Below, one piece after another: positions 35,601 to 45,773 of a stretch of 64,000 nucleotides of DNA. Source of the stretch: Aradus depressus (taxonomy: Eukaryota > Arthropoda > Insecta > Hemiptera > Aradidae); NCBI GenBank assembly GCA_963662175.1, contig OY759221.1, positions 20,323,027 to 20,387,026 of the forward strand, in the 5' to 3' direction. The position numbers and the translations under genes are program-made. Every line of letters starts with the position of its first letter. The stretch's first letter is position 1. The notes beneath the pieces are model-generated. The model saw nothing but the letters and a program-made list of their open reading frames with translations, did no database searches and was not told the origin of the DNA.

Positions 35601-37908
35601 ATAAAAGCGAATATATTTCGCTAAAAAGAATAATCATGTCAAGTAAGTAAGTTAGTTAGTATGACTCATGACCGGGCTTTAACTTCGAAGACATATCGCC
35701 TACTACCGGAATGCTCTTTCGTTGCTCTGGTGGACATGAGAGTCTATTGTGGGAGTCCTAAATTTTGCCTACCCTAAATTTTTATTCACCTAGGGTAGGG
35801 GCCCTTAACTAGTCTCTGACATCGTACAGGCTCGGGACCATCGTTTAACGTCCCATCCGAAGAACGGCGTGCTCATGTAAGCAATTGCATTTCTTAATAA
35901 AAAAAAGACTTATTTTGATGTCTGCAGTAAACATTTTTCTTTGACAAAACCGTTTGGATAGAATATAAATCTTTTAATGACATATTTGTCTAATCTGCCA
36001 TCTTAAATGAACCATTTTTTTTTTTTCTATAATAACTATACTGCTTGACTGTACCTCTGTCGCCGTACCACATGGAGGCATCAAAGAAGTCCTTGACATC
36101 CCACAGTATCCTCTCGGCCACGCTCTTGTCCAGAATCACCGAAGCTATGGGTCTTCTCTTCCGAGGATGACCAAACGGTCTCCAGTCAGCTCCCATCGCT
36201 GTGTACATAACCGTCTTCCCTTCGTTGCGGATCAAAGCCATCTCTCGAGCTGGAAAAAATTACAATGAAAGAAAGAAATTAATAACAGAAATACGAGGTT
36301 CCTTAACAATTCTTATGAAAAAAAATTACTCATGCCCGGGCTTTAACTACGAGGTCATATGGCATACTATCAGAGCGGTCTTTCGTCACTCTGGTGGGCA
36401 GGAGCCCAAATCTGCTGTGGGAGTCCTAAATTTGACCTATCCGGTAATCCTAAAATAGGGGTCCATAATAAATGTGCTAAAAAAACAAATTGGCAAGAGG
36501 GCTATATCCACGTCGCTTTGTACGGAATTTGAGCTCCTGAATAAGAACATTATAATTTTGTATAAGAAAATTCCTAAGAATACAAACTTATAAGATAACA
36601 AACTTTTTTTTTTAATTTCGACAAAATAAAATAATACCAATACATTTTAAAATAATGAGTCACAAATTTAATTTAAATTATTAGGCCTAATTATGCTTTT
36701 CCAGCGTTTAAGTTTCTTTCCTTTATGAAAGCGGCATATCAAAGAACGAATTTTATATATATATAAATTATAATAATTCTGAAAGGAAAAAAAAATAAGT
36801 GGCAGGTAAATTCTGGAAAAGTACCGTTTAAATATGAGTTTATTTAACTTCTGAGAGCAAAGTTTTTGTACATAGGAATAAAAAGAATAAAATACTCTGA
36901 AATACATTGTTTTTGTTTTGATATAAATAAAGTTAATCTTTTTATCGAGGTGCATAGCAAGACACTTCACTTGTCGGCCCATCCAATACTTTCTGCATTA
37001 TTAGGATAACTCCGGAAATCTATTTTTGAACAGAATCATGTCGGTTTTTTTTTCTTCTTCCACTTTCTATTTAAATAAAAACCTAATTTGTTTAAATGTG
37101 CATCTTAATCGTGGAAACTGGTTGCTCACCGAATATGAAATGTTTGCTTTCTTAAACTAAAATCAGTTCACTGTGATTAATAATTTGGATTATTTGTCTA
37201 AGGGGAATATATGTTGAGGAATACCTTCTTCTAAAATATTGAAGTACAACTGTTTATTTGTGCCAAAAGAAGTAAGAGTGACCGTTTCCCAAGGTACACC
37301 CATGTGTAAATCAAGGGTATGCTGCTCTCGAGTTCTGTCTACTTTGATCCAAGTTCTACCATACCTGAAAAGAAAAATAATATGAATTATAAAGCACAAA
37401 ACCAACTCTCAAATTTCCAATATGACTACTATTTTTCGAAACAAATGTAAGTACATCATTCAATTGTAGTGTATTACATAAGAATAAAGGGAGCAATGAT
37501 TTACAATGCAAAATGATATCAAAAATAAACAGAAAGATTATCAGATAACAGGAAATTATACGGAGCTTAGAAAAATAAATCCAACCTGAAATAATGTGTT
37601 CCTACACTAGGAATAAAGTCATATTTCGTTTTAATAAGACCCGTATCATGTTGTTCAAAGCTCGTTTCAACACTCAAATGTTGTGTCTTCCTTGCACCTC
37701 TAACTGTAATCCATTGAAGCAGCCACTGGTAACTTTTGTCTCGACATGGAACTTCAAGTGTTATCATATAGTTTCGTCTAAAATATACCAATGAGGCTTG
37801 AAGACCTCTTCTTAGAATTGCAGCTCCTGCACCAATACCAAAAAGACCAAAACCTGCACCAAAGTAAGGATTGTCACTAAGTGCTGAAAAATACTCTATG
37901 ATTGTCAT
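32684..37908 (-). CDS. BCS1L: Mitochondrial AAA chaperone BCS1 (complex III assembly)
   Basis: Inner-membrane AAA ATPase that moves the folded Rieske iron-sulfur protein into complex III. Minus-strand coding exons: 37908-37586, 37364-37225, 36249-36055, 35405-35172, 34374-34257 and 32948-32684. All have GT-AG ends and consistent phases, giving 424 aa (human 419). The N-terminus [19 protein letters not shown] is the membrane segment that precedes the presequence-like internal signal ([20 protein letters not shown]). The AAA module has Walker [10 protein letters not shown], Walker [11 protein letters not shown], sensor-region [18 protein letters not shown] (Arg finger included) and the C-terminal YFMRHKKDP. 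No catalytic residue is missing. SINE pieces lie in its introns. Confidence 0.97.
34010..34095 (+). repeat. Direct repeat in BCS1L intron, copy 1
   Basis: TTTTTCTAAATAACTAGC and AATTTCACCTCAAGATA followed by a TTAAT...GGAACGCA segment recur at 34920-35005. The copies lie in the two introns that flank coding exon 5 (34257-34374). Confidence 0.7.
34415..34655 (-). repeat. Dispersed repeat related to the 144-bp satellite
   Basis: This minus-oriented copy has TGTTTTCGCTC and AACCAATCGACCG words at one end and CATGTCGATTCATTCATTCC at the other. They match the dispersed family also present at 43.1, 45.2 and 50.1 kb. It lies in a BCS1L intron. Confidence 0.6.
34818..34868 (-). mobile_element. SINE central fragment
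   Basis: A short piece with ACAGGCTCGGGATCGTCAT and an adjoining TTAACG word matches the centre of the abundant SINE. Confidence 0.6.
34920..35005 (+). repeat. Direct repeat in BCS1L intron, copy 2
   Basis: This is the second copy of the segment at 34010-34095, 910 bp away and in the same orientation. Confidence 0.7.
35652..35876 (-). mobile_element. SINE copy lacking the tRNA head
   Basis: The tail ACTCATGACCGGGCTTTAAC, body and central domain are present, and the copy stops at GGCGTGCTCATG. The tRNA head is missing, which is unusual for 5'-truncated SINEs only in how sharply it breaks. It lies in a BCS1L intron. Confidence 0.85.
36329..36441 (-). mobile_element. SINE 3' fragment
   Basis: About 110 bp of SINE tail and body (CATGCCCGGGCTTTAACTAC to GGGAGTCCTAAATTT). 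It lies in the second BCS1L intron. Confidence 0.82.
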
Positions 37909-38360
37909 TGTTGGGTTTGAAAAGGCACATTCGAAAGCATGAAGAAAAAGAAATACTGAAGATACAAAATGATAGAGTAATTAGTTTTTAATAAACACCC
38001 CGGCAACTGAACGCAAGAAGGAAAAGAAGGTTACTCAACTGTTACCTGCCTTCTATATAGCACTGCCAACTTTAGATAATTTAAATTGGAAACGTTGAAT
38101 ATAGTTTATTACTACTAATCTATCCATAAATAAGTAAATAAATAAAAAATAATCACACTACGGAAGAAATTGGATGCTTTCGTATTTCGAAACATCCTGC
38201 AATGAAATGCAATGTGAGAGTTCCAGATTCAGTAGGATGACCACCCCTAATTGTTAGTTTATGGCATTTGTTAATTGCCAAATACCAAAAGTTAATGGAA
38301 AAGGGCACCAGCACTTGTTTATCCATGAACAGTTTCTTTATGTTGCTCTGTTATTTACTT

Positions 38361-38463
38361 AGTTATTGTGACTCATGCCCGGGCTTTACTTACTTTATTA
38401 CCAGAGCGCTCTTTCGTCGCTCTGGGGCACATAAATCCTAAATTTTGCTTACCTACCCTAACA
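38361..38463 (-). mobile_element. SINE 3' fragment
   Basis: A tail piece with ACTCATGCCCGGGCTTTACT and AGCGCTCTTTCGTCGCTCTG. It lies 450 bp upstream of the BCS1L start codon. Confidence 0.8.
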
Positions 38464-38695
38464 ACCAACTTATTTTACATATATTACTACTATAATCTAA
38501 CATACAATTCTCATTCGATACTGAATAGAAAAGAAATGTACCGATATGAGGGAAGGGGTGAAAACATAAAATGCAGCTCTTTAACGGTTGTTCGGATTTT
38601 CATAAAATTTCAAACGTAGAATCCATTTGCAGTAAAGTAACCGGGGAACATCCCAGTATATTATATCATCTGGGTATTAAAGAAAAAATATAAAT

Positions 38696-38865
38696 AAAAA
38701 CGAATGTTTTTTAAAAACATTGTGTCTATTTCACAAGCTACATAAATTATATGGGAGTACTTTCGGTATTGCTACCATCTTCAGCCACGACTTAACAAAT
38801 ACTATTTCCTATATAATTTATATAACTTGTGAAATAGACAATATTTATAAAAAACATTCGTTTTT
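38696..38865. repeat. Inverted repeat carrying a hammerhead-like motif
   Basis: Arms of about 50 nt (AACGAATGTTTT..., TCTATTTCACAAG, TAAATTATAT) face each other around a core that holds the hammerhead-like motif at 38751-38789. The same TTTCACAA...GGGAGTACTTTCGGTA words recur in the inverted repeat near 61.2 kb, so both belong to one repeat family. Terminal regions of Penelope-like elements are a plausible source. Confidence 0.7.
38751..38789 (-). ncRNA. Hammerhead-ribozyme-like motif (Penelope-associated type)
   Basis: Read on the minus strand, GTGG is followed by CTGAAGA, one extra T, stem II GGTA-GCAA-TACC, then GAAA, the mini stem III AG-TA-CT, a C at the cleavage position, and CCA. GG/CC plus U-A form stem I with the leading strand. 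All core positions of a type I hammerhead (CUGANGA, GAA, UH) are present. Stem III is only two pairs, as in small variants linked to Penelope-like retroelements, which cleave as dimers. Confidence 0.6.
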
Positions 38866-39669
38866 CTTTATATTTTTATTAAGTGTTTCACAATATTTCT
38901 GCGAAAAATGGAAAGTATCATATTAAAGAAAATGTGAATATATTATATTATCTGGGAAATACAGTAAATTGTTAATATATGTTATATTTAAATATTTTTC
39001 TAAAATCCATATAACATAACATTTCGACCCCTCTCACCTTTATACAAAGATGCAAGATAATGTACGGACTGGTAAGTTGGTTAATTTCCCACGTTGATGA
39101 GATGTAAAATGCGATATGTATAAAAAAGCCCCTATGTACGTAGAGAGAGGACTGACGTGTGTGAGGTGGGGGTCACGTGGCCATCCATATGGTGGACCCA
39201 CATCAGATCTAGCTTGGACCCTACCAGTCAGGGTTCTTTAGGCGACCCCATCTCATCAATTAACTCGATGAACACATTCATATCCAGGGGCGTCAACTGC
39301 TTCCGGCACGTCCCCGCTTTTTAGCTTCCACTTCATTTGTGGCTACTTACAACACTAACTTACTGAGTCCGGATTAGGATCAAAATATTTCTTACGAAAT
39401 GTCAGCTCAACTTTAAAATTGTTGACCATTTACTTGAAGGGTATTGGGAGAAAACGTTTCACATTTTTTATTTTTTTTATTTTTTTTTTTTTGGTTGACT
39501 GAAAAAGAGAGAGAAGGATGCCAAGACTAGGTTTGAAATACATTTTTTTTTTTTAACTCAAAATTGAGAAGAAAATAATAAAAATATTAAATGCCATAAC
39601 AAAATTATATATATAGAAGAAAAGTGATAAATAAATAAAAAATAAAGAAAATATAATACAAATAAAAAT

Positions 39670-40024
39670 GAGGGCGCCGGTAGCTCAGTGGTAAGCGTGC
39701 TTGACTTCTGAGCTCAAGGTCGTGGGTTCGTAGCCCGACCGAGGCCCTTAGTTTATTTTATCTGGGAGGTAAAATAAACTTAAGCACGCCGTCCTTCGGA
39801 TGGGACGTTAAGCGATGGTCCCGAGCCTGTACGATGTCAGGTACTCGTTAAAGACCCCTACCCTAGATGAATAAAAATTTAGGGTAGGCAAAATTTAGGA
39901 CTCCCACAGTAGAGTCGGGCTCATGTCCACCAGAGTGTCGAAAGAGCACTCTGGTAGTAGGCGATATGACCTCGTAGTTAAAGCCTGGGCATGAGTCATA
40001 AAACCTAACCTAACCTAACCTAAC
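39670..40024 (+). mobile_element. Full-length tRNA-derived SINE with 10-bp TSD (reference copy)
   Basis: 355 bp: A box TAGCTCAGTGG, B box GGGTTCGTAGCCC, then a central domain (GGATGGGACGTTAAGCGATG, CGTTAAAGACCCC), a 3' body and a tail of four AACCT units. The duplication AAATAAAAAT stands at 39660-39669 and 40025-40034. The first four bases of the head can pair with GCCC, but the rest of the acceptor stem fails, so it is not a working tRNA. The central words resemble the widely conserved Nin-DC type SINE domain. Confidence 0.95.
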
Positions 40025-40078
40025 AAATAAAAATAGGGTTAGGTAGTATACCGTAGGTATATATATGTAGGTAATAGG

Positions 40079-40268
40079 TGCCTACCCTAAATTTTTATTC
40101 ACCTAGGGTAGGGGTCTTTAATGAGTATTTGACATCGTACAGGCTCGGGATTATCAATTAATATCCCATCCGGCGTGCTCAAGGTTTTTTCATCTCTCAG
40201 ATAAAAAATCTAAGAGCCTCGGCCGGGTTTCGAACCCGCGATCTTGAGCTCAGTAAGTAAGCACGCTA
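40079..40268 (-). mobile_element. SINE copy, 3'-truncated
   Basis: This minus copy covers the central domain, the GGTTTTTTCATC body subtype and the B box GGGTTTCGAACCC, ending in GAGCTCAGTAAGTAAGCACG. The start of the head and the tail are missing. Confidence 0.82.
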
Positions 40269-40814
40269 CAGTATTAAGTAAAATTGAAGTGGATTTTGCT
40301 GTTCATTCAAAAAGCTCATTGATTTTGTTATTCAAATTAGAATACCTACCTACAATAATGTTTTAGAGAGTGTGATAAATAAATTATTGTTAAATAAAAA
40401 TAAATAATAATTAATAATTGAATTAATAAAATTAAACAAATGAAATAATAATAATTAAATAAACAATAAATTACCACATTTCCTGTAGAAATATTATAAC
40501 TGGTCTTTTAATAAATTTTAATTTCTACAGTAGTTTTCGAAAAGGGGCCCTAAAAAATATCAAAAGTTCAAGACATTTTTAAAAAATTTCAATTAACAAA
40601 CTTTTCATTTGGATTTCTAAAGAGATTGGCCATATTGTTTTTCTAAATTTTACAAAAATATTAAATCTAATCCAAAGGTTTTCAAATTATCTTACTGGGC
40701 CAACAGGGAAAATGAATAGAATAGAATTTAGAGAGCAAATAATTGGGTTTATTTACTTAAACTACATAATGAAATTAATAACTAAGAGATAAAAGAAATC
40801 AAAATATCTACTAT

Positions 40815-40858
<44 letters not shown>
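40815..40858 (+). repeat. Poly(G) tract of about 44 nt
   Basis: This is an uninterrupted G run followed by AGACTGG. A C-rich tract of similar length stands at 41435-41472. Such runs are unstable and often mis-sized in assemblies. Confidence 0.95.
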
Positions 40859-40859
<1 letters not shown>

Positions 40860-41434
40860 GACTGGTCTGTAGAAAACTGTAATGGCCACATGACATATTT
40901 TTAATTATAATTTTTTATTCGAACTTTCATTAAAAAAAAATTTCTTGAGGATCTTATGGGTGGCAGTTTTTATTTATTTTAAGGGCGTCCTTTGGAAAAG
41001 CCAAAGTACCGTTTGCTCTTTCTATGATATGGGGGAAAAAATTCAATATGAGAAACTGCGATTCTATAGAAATAAACAGTTTGAAGAGAAATGAGAAGTA
41101 GCCCACATCTTTTGGGTATTTGTCCTTAGAGGAAGCATTGTGAGGTGAGTCTGGTCTAAATAGAGATAAGTTACACAGATATGAGATGTGAAGGGGGGCA
41201 CCCTCTGAGATTTGTCACAATGTGGGAGGGCTCCCACTGTGGGAAACAGTAGGTCGGTGTTATAGGGGCATGTGGGAGGAGTGTGTTAGGCAGGGATCAC
41301 TGGTAAGTCCTTCCTATGGGACAATAATAGCTACGTAACAAGCCCCTCTCACTTCTAAACTTATTTTCATGAAAAAAATAAATAAATAAAATAAAAAATA
41401 GGAAAAGATGTTAAAAATATAAGGATTGTTCCCT

Positions 41435-41472
41435 CCCCCCCCCCCCCACCCCCCCCCCCCCCCCTCCCCCCC
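41435..41472 (+). repeat. Poly(C)-rich tract
   Basis: This is nearly pure C with single A and T interruptions. It is complementary to the G run 0.6 kb to the left, so the two strands could pair. No gene is seen between them or in 40269-42208 as a whole. Confidence 0.9.
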
Positions 41473-42208
41473 TCCTTCCCAAGAACTAAAGAGATACACT
41501 ACATCATTTTAATAACAATTTTATATTATGATACTTAGCTTCTTGACGTAGAAATGAAGATTGACACTATTTTTAATATAATTAATTTTGAACATCGCTA
41601 AAATAATTATTTTATATAAGTTATAGGAAGTTGATTTGACTTCATTTCTAGTTGCCGTATTGTGCATCTCTCTCTACTATCTTCGTTAGACAAATACAGA
41701 CTGTAAGCTCTTATACAGTGAGTCCCAGAACTTATTAATAATAATTTTTTTATTCCGAAATTCTAATTTTCAAAATAAACAATTAAAGAATTTGCAGTCA
41801 AGAAAATGTTAGTTAACTAATATCTCGCAAACAACAGCTCTAAAGAAATTTTGATGTACAGATTATTAATTAGCGAATTTTTTTGGTTAAGTGAAATCCT
41901 GTTCGATCATAAGTTCTGTAAAATATTTATTATGCTAAATGATAAAATTTGTTTTTTTTTTTTTTTTTTTTTTTCTTTTATTTTACTAGTTCAGCATATC
42001 GCATGCTATGCTAGTAGGTATAAATATGGACATAAAACAAATAACATAGAAAATAACAGATTAAAATAACAGATCGGCGTCGTCTCATCTTGAGCACAAC
42101 CTAAGACAGCTTATAGAATTTAACAAATAGATGGAAATAAAAGATGAATGTAAAAGAATAAATGTATAAATAAATAAATGAAAGAAGGTAAACTTTAACA
42201 TTTGGTCT

Positions 42209-42748
42209 CTAAGGGAGGATGTGAGGGAGCCGTGGCTTGAGTCTGGGGGCTGGAGTCGTCTTTCCTAGTTCGTAGTACGCTGGTCCTGCTGCGGTGTTTA
42301 GAGAATCCAGAAACTTCTTGGTAACCCTCTTCACGAAGTCCTCAACATATGACATGCCTAGTTCTTCGTGAAGCTGCTTGTTCCTCACGAACCATGGCGC
42401 ATTTACTGCCATGCGCAAAACTTTATTTTGTAGCTTCTGGAACCCTTCAAGTTTTTTACCAGATGGTAGCCCCCAGACCGGGCATGCATACGTGTATAGA
42501 GGCCGAATGATGGTCTTGTATATGAGAAGGCTGCATCTTGTCTTGAGCCTGGAGGTCCTGTTAATTAGAGGATACAAGATGGAGAGGCGTGCGTAGGCCT
42601 GGTTCAACTTCTTGTTGGTATGTAGCTTCCAGGTGAGACGTTTGTCCAACTCCACTCCCAGGTATTTGACGCTCTTGTCTTCAGGATTCCACGGCACCTC
42701 CACACCATTGATCTTAACTGGAGTTACTTCCGGTATACGTCTCAACGT
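42209..42748 (-). pseudogene. 5'-truncated jockey-type LINE, reverse transcriptase C-terminal end
   Basis: The frame encodes the part after the RT palm: VKYLGVELDKRLTWK, then a leucine-rich helical stretch, LLIYKTIIRPLYTYACPVWG, IQ-type FQKLQNKVLRMAVNAPWFVRN and a Pro-rich end. These are hallmarks of jockey-clade ORF2 C-termini. The frame stops at 42209, and the 3' tail has A/T-rich simple repeats. The palm domain with the catalytic YADD-like box is missing, so this is a dead 5' truncation. Confidence 0.9.
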
Positions 42749-43129
42749 AAACGATAAAATATTTTAATATTTATTATACGTTTATTTCAAATATATATGC
42801 TGCTACTCGATCGGTAGATATTGCACTTCTCCTTATGGAGGCAGTATACTGTAGGTATTATTATCGGCAAATTTTATAGAGAACTCTTAAAAACCTAAAT
42901 TTCTTTTATACATTGTTTCAGTATAACTCTTATAGTTCAGGCAACGCATTCTGGTATTTACGCAACAAACACGATTTGATGTCACAAATGGTCAATGGAT
43001 TATAATATATATATATTATATACATTATACATATAATGTAGTGATAGTTTAGTTTATTTTTTTCCGTATGACCCCCTCCGAGAAGTAAGGCTATGTATAC
43101 GCGCCTGGTTCCAGTACTAACTTTGAAAG

Positions 43130-43380
43130 AAGAAAGTCGTCGGTGAATCACCAGCTATGTTCTTCCCCAGCACGAATTAATCAATTATGTTTTCGCTCTC
43201 CCTCCAAAACCAATCGAACGTTTTGGCTAAAACTCAATATTTACTTATATAGTGCTTCTGATTCTCATACTAAATTTTGTGTCGATGTATTTATTACATT
43301 GGCAGTTATTATGGTATTTGAGTCGAGCCCCCTCTCTGGCCCCCCTTTTCTTTCGACCGATTTCTCAGAAAATTACTAGA
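43130..43380 (-). repeat. Dispersed repeat with satellite-like module
   Basis: It starts GTCGTCGGTGAATCACCAGC, then TTCCCCAGCACGAATTAATC, and contains GTCGATGTATTTATTACATT and GAGCCCCCTC, which are the complement of the 144-bp satellite words. Confidence 0.75.
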
Positions 43381-43419
43381 TTCCATCCTATAGGTTTTAG
43401 AATCTATTTATATATATAA

Positions 43420-43752
43420 AGGGCGCCGGTAGCTCAGTAGTATGCGTGCTTGTCTTCTGAGCTCAAGATTGTGGGTTCGAAACCCGACCGAGGCCCTTAG
43501 TTTATTTTATCTGGGAGGTAAAATAAACTTAAGCGGATGGGACGTTAAGCGATGGTCCCGAACCTGTACGATGTGAGGTACTCGTTAAAGACCCCTAACC
43601 TAGGTGAATAAAGATTTAGGGTAGACAAAATTTAGGACTCCCACAGTAGAGTCGGGCTCATGTCCACCAGAGTGAGGAAAGAGCGCTCTGGTAGTAGGCG
43701 ATATGACCTCGTAGTTAAAGCCCGAGCATGAGTCATAAAACCTACCTAACAT
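43420..43752 (+). mobile_element. tRNA-derived SINE, near full length
   Basis: The head GGGCGCCGGTAGCTCAGTAG carries A and B boxes, the body lacks the CACGCCGTCCTTC word, and the tail is CATAAAACCTACCTAAC. Head features (AGTAGTATGCG) are shared with the copy at 4298, suggesting one subfamily. Confidence 0.92.
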
Positions 43753-43754
43753 AT

Positions 43755-43975
43755 GTATATATAATCTCATGTCGATTCTTTCATTACATCAGCAGTAATA
43801 TGGATTTTTGAGTTGAGCCTCCCTCTGATCCCCCCTCCCCTGGATTCCGCTCAAAAGTAATAGGTGTCATACGTATGAAATTTCGTGTTAATACATACAT
43901 TACAACGGCAGTTATTAGAGTTTTTGTGTTAAGCTTCCCCACTAAACCTCCCTTTCTTTTGACCGATTTGAATAC
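43755..43975 (-). repeat. Dispersed repeat, two satellite-like modules
   Basis: TCATGTCGATTCTTTCATTA and, 130 bp later, TCGTGTTAATACATACATTA start two tandem copies of the module seen in the 52-57 kb satellite, in the opposite orientation. Confidence 0.7.
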
Positions 43976-43997
43976 CAATAGTTGTCGTTCTTAGATG

Positions 43998-44198
43998 GTT
44001 CTGGGAGATGGAAGAACCTTAAGCACGCCGTCCTTCGGATAGGACGTTAAGCGATGGCCCCGAGCCTGTAATATATGAGGTACTCGTTAAAACCTAAGTG
44101 AATAAAAACTGAGGTTAAGCAAAAGTTTTGACTCCGATAGCAGAGTCGGGCTCATGTCCACCAGAGTGACCAAAGAGCGCTGGTAATAGGCGATATGA
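43998..44198 (+). mobile_element. SINE fragment ending in a palindrome
   Basis: The body and 3' part (GCACGCCGTCCTTCGGATAG to GCGCTGGTAATAGGCGATAT) are present. The terminal piece forms the left arm of the palindrome at 44173-44245, so an inversion duplicated the end of this SINE. Confidence 0.82.
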
Positions 44199-44245
44199 AA
44201 TGTACACAGTGTGTATATTTCATATCGCCTATTACCAGCGCTCTT
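44173..44245. repeat. 73-bp palindrome made from a SINE end
   Basis: Arms of 36 nt begin AAGAGCGCTGGTAATAGG and meet around one base at 44209, with a single mismatch. Confidence 0.9.
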
Positions 44246-44453
44246 CATACTGGCGTGACGCCAGCTCCACTTCTAAATTACCTCTTTGGAAATATTTTAG
44301 TGCCAATCAATAAGCCCTTCTACCAAACATCATTACACTTTTGAGATATATTTTTCCGCCAAGTTTTCGTTGTCTTGAGATAATCTAACTTACGACTTTG
44401 ATTTATTGTTATTCTTATTTAGAAAGAGTTAGTGGTATAGTCAACTTAACTAG

Positions 44454-44534
44454 CACTGATCCCACATGCACATTATGTATCACTGATCCCACATGCACAT
44501 TATGTATCACTGATCCTTCATGCAGATTATGTAG
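44454..44534 (+). repeat. 27-bp tandem repeat, three copies
   Basis: The unit CACTGATCCCACATGCACAT plus TATGTAT occurs twice exactly and a third time with changes. It lies between two palindromes. Confidence 0.9.
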
Positions 44535-44654
44535 CAACTTATCGACTTTAGAGCTATCGAAAAGGTTTTACTAACAACCTGATCTATAATCCTTGATCTA
44601 TAATGGCGTTTTGAACAGATCCAGGTTGAATTATCGTACTTATATTCCATACTA

Positions 44655-44735
44655 ATCATACTTATATTCCATTTTTGAACAACCGATGTGTGTATTACAC
44701 ACATCGGTTGTTCAAAAATGGAATATAAGTATGAT
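44655..44735. repeat. 81-bp perfect palindrome
   Basis: Two 40-nt arms starting ATCATACTTATATTCC are perfect complements around T at 44695. No mismatch is seen, so it is either recent or kept by gene conversion. The content is not recognised. Confidence 0.93.
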
Positions 44736-45169
44736 ACAGTAAATTAAAAAAGCAAAAAACCTAGTAAACAATATGGACGTCGTTGATACATGGCGTATCG
44801 ATACGCATCTCTGGTAGAGAGTCCCTCTGCGATATGTCCCGTTGCCGAGTTGGGCTGGGAGTTATGCGGGAGAGACTGCCTATTATACAATTGGTTTCAA
44901 TTGGTTCCAATTGGCAGTGACGGCCTCTCAATTGGCTCTAACAGGGGGGTCAATTAGACGTGCAGCTCTTCAGAAGCACTCACTTGGCAGGATCCCACTT
45001 CAGCAACAGGCTCTCAACTTGCAACAGCTATAAAACCGCCCTTAGCACTCCGCAATATCCTTTGAACTTATTATAGAACTTGCAGTTCTGATATTTTTAA
45101 TGCCGTAACGTAGTATACCTAAATTTGCCCGAATACATTTTTGCGATCTGTGTCGATATAGTGAAAACC

Positions 45170-45550
45170 TTTTTCCCCAGAACGAATTAATCAATTAACG
45201 TTTCGCTCCATCCTGCAAACCAGTCGACCATTGCGCTTATATTCAATAGAAATAGTTGTCTTACATAAAGGCTCCTAAATCCTAATACTAAATTTTGTGT
45301 CGATAAATTCATTATATTGACAGGGTTTTGGAATTGTGTCCCCCCAAAATTGACTTCAAATATGAAATTTTGTGTCGATACATTCATCACAACGGCAGTT
45401 ACGAAAGTTTTTGAGCTAAGCCCCTCTAATAGCGTCTTCCCTTCGGCCGATTTGGCTGAAAAGCGATAGGTGTTGTCCTTATGGGTTTCAGGTCAAACAC
45501 ATTAAATTTCCTGTTGATACATTTATCATGTTAGCAGTTATCATTTTCAC
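45170..45550 (-). repeat. Dispersed repeat with three satellite-like modules
   Basis: It begins CCCCAGAACGAATTAATC and then shows modules starting GTGTCGATAAATTCATTATA, GTCGATACATTCATCACAAC and TGATACATTTATCATG at intervals near 90-150 bp. Orientation is opposite to the 52-57 kb array. Confidence 0.75.
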
Positions 45551-45719
45551 AGACACAGAAAGACAAAAATGTTTTTTTCATATTTGGAATCTGGCGGTCA
45601 GAAAACATAAAATTCCATTGAAAACTCCGCATCGAATTTTTGACAAATTACACTTGACAATAACTAAGAACATATTTAACTTTCATGTTGTCTAATTTTT
45701 TGAAAAATATATATATAAA

Positions 45720-45753
45720 GTGTACCAGTTTCGGTTTACGCCTTCGTCAGCAC
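45720..45753 (-). ncRNA. Hammerhead-ribozyme-like motif, second locus
   Basis: On the minus strand GTG precedes CTGACGA, then one extra A, a weak stem II (GG-CGTAAA-CC), GAAA with the mini stem III AC-TG-GT, an A at the cleavage position, and CAC. GTG/CAC makes stem I. The core bases are intact, but stem II is short. The layout equals that at 38751 and 60897-61058. Confidence 0.5.
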
Positions 45754-45773
45754 AAAGTTCAACAGTGTCATTG

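Noticed and set aside
39670..39746. tRNA gene
   Set aside because: A and B boxes are good, but the acceptor stem pairs only partly and the same head occurs in many SINE copies with a common body and tail.
44842..45033. 63-codon plus-strand Gln-rich frame
   Set aside because: Composition comes from a GC-richer repeat patch; no start context or homologous motif.
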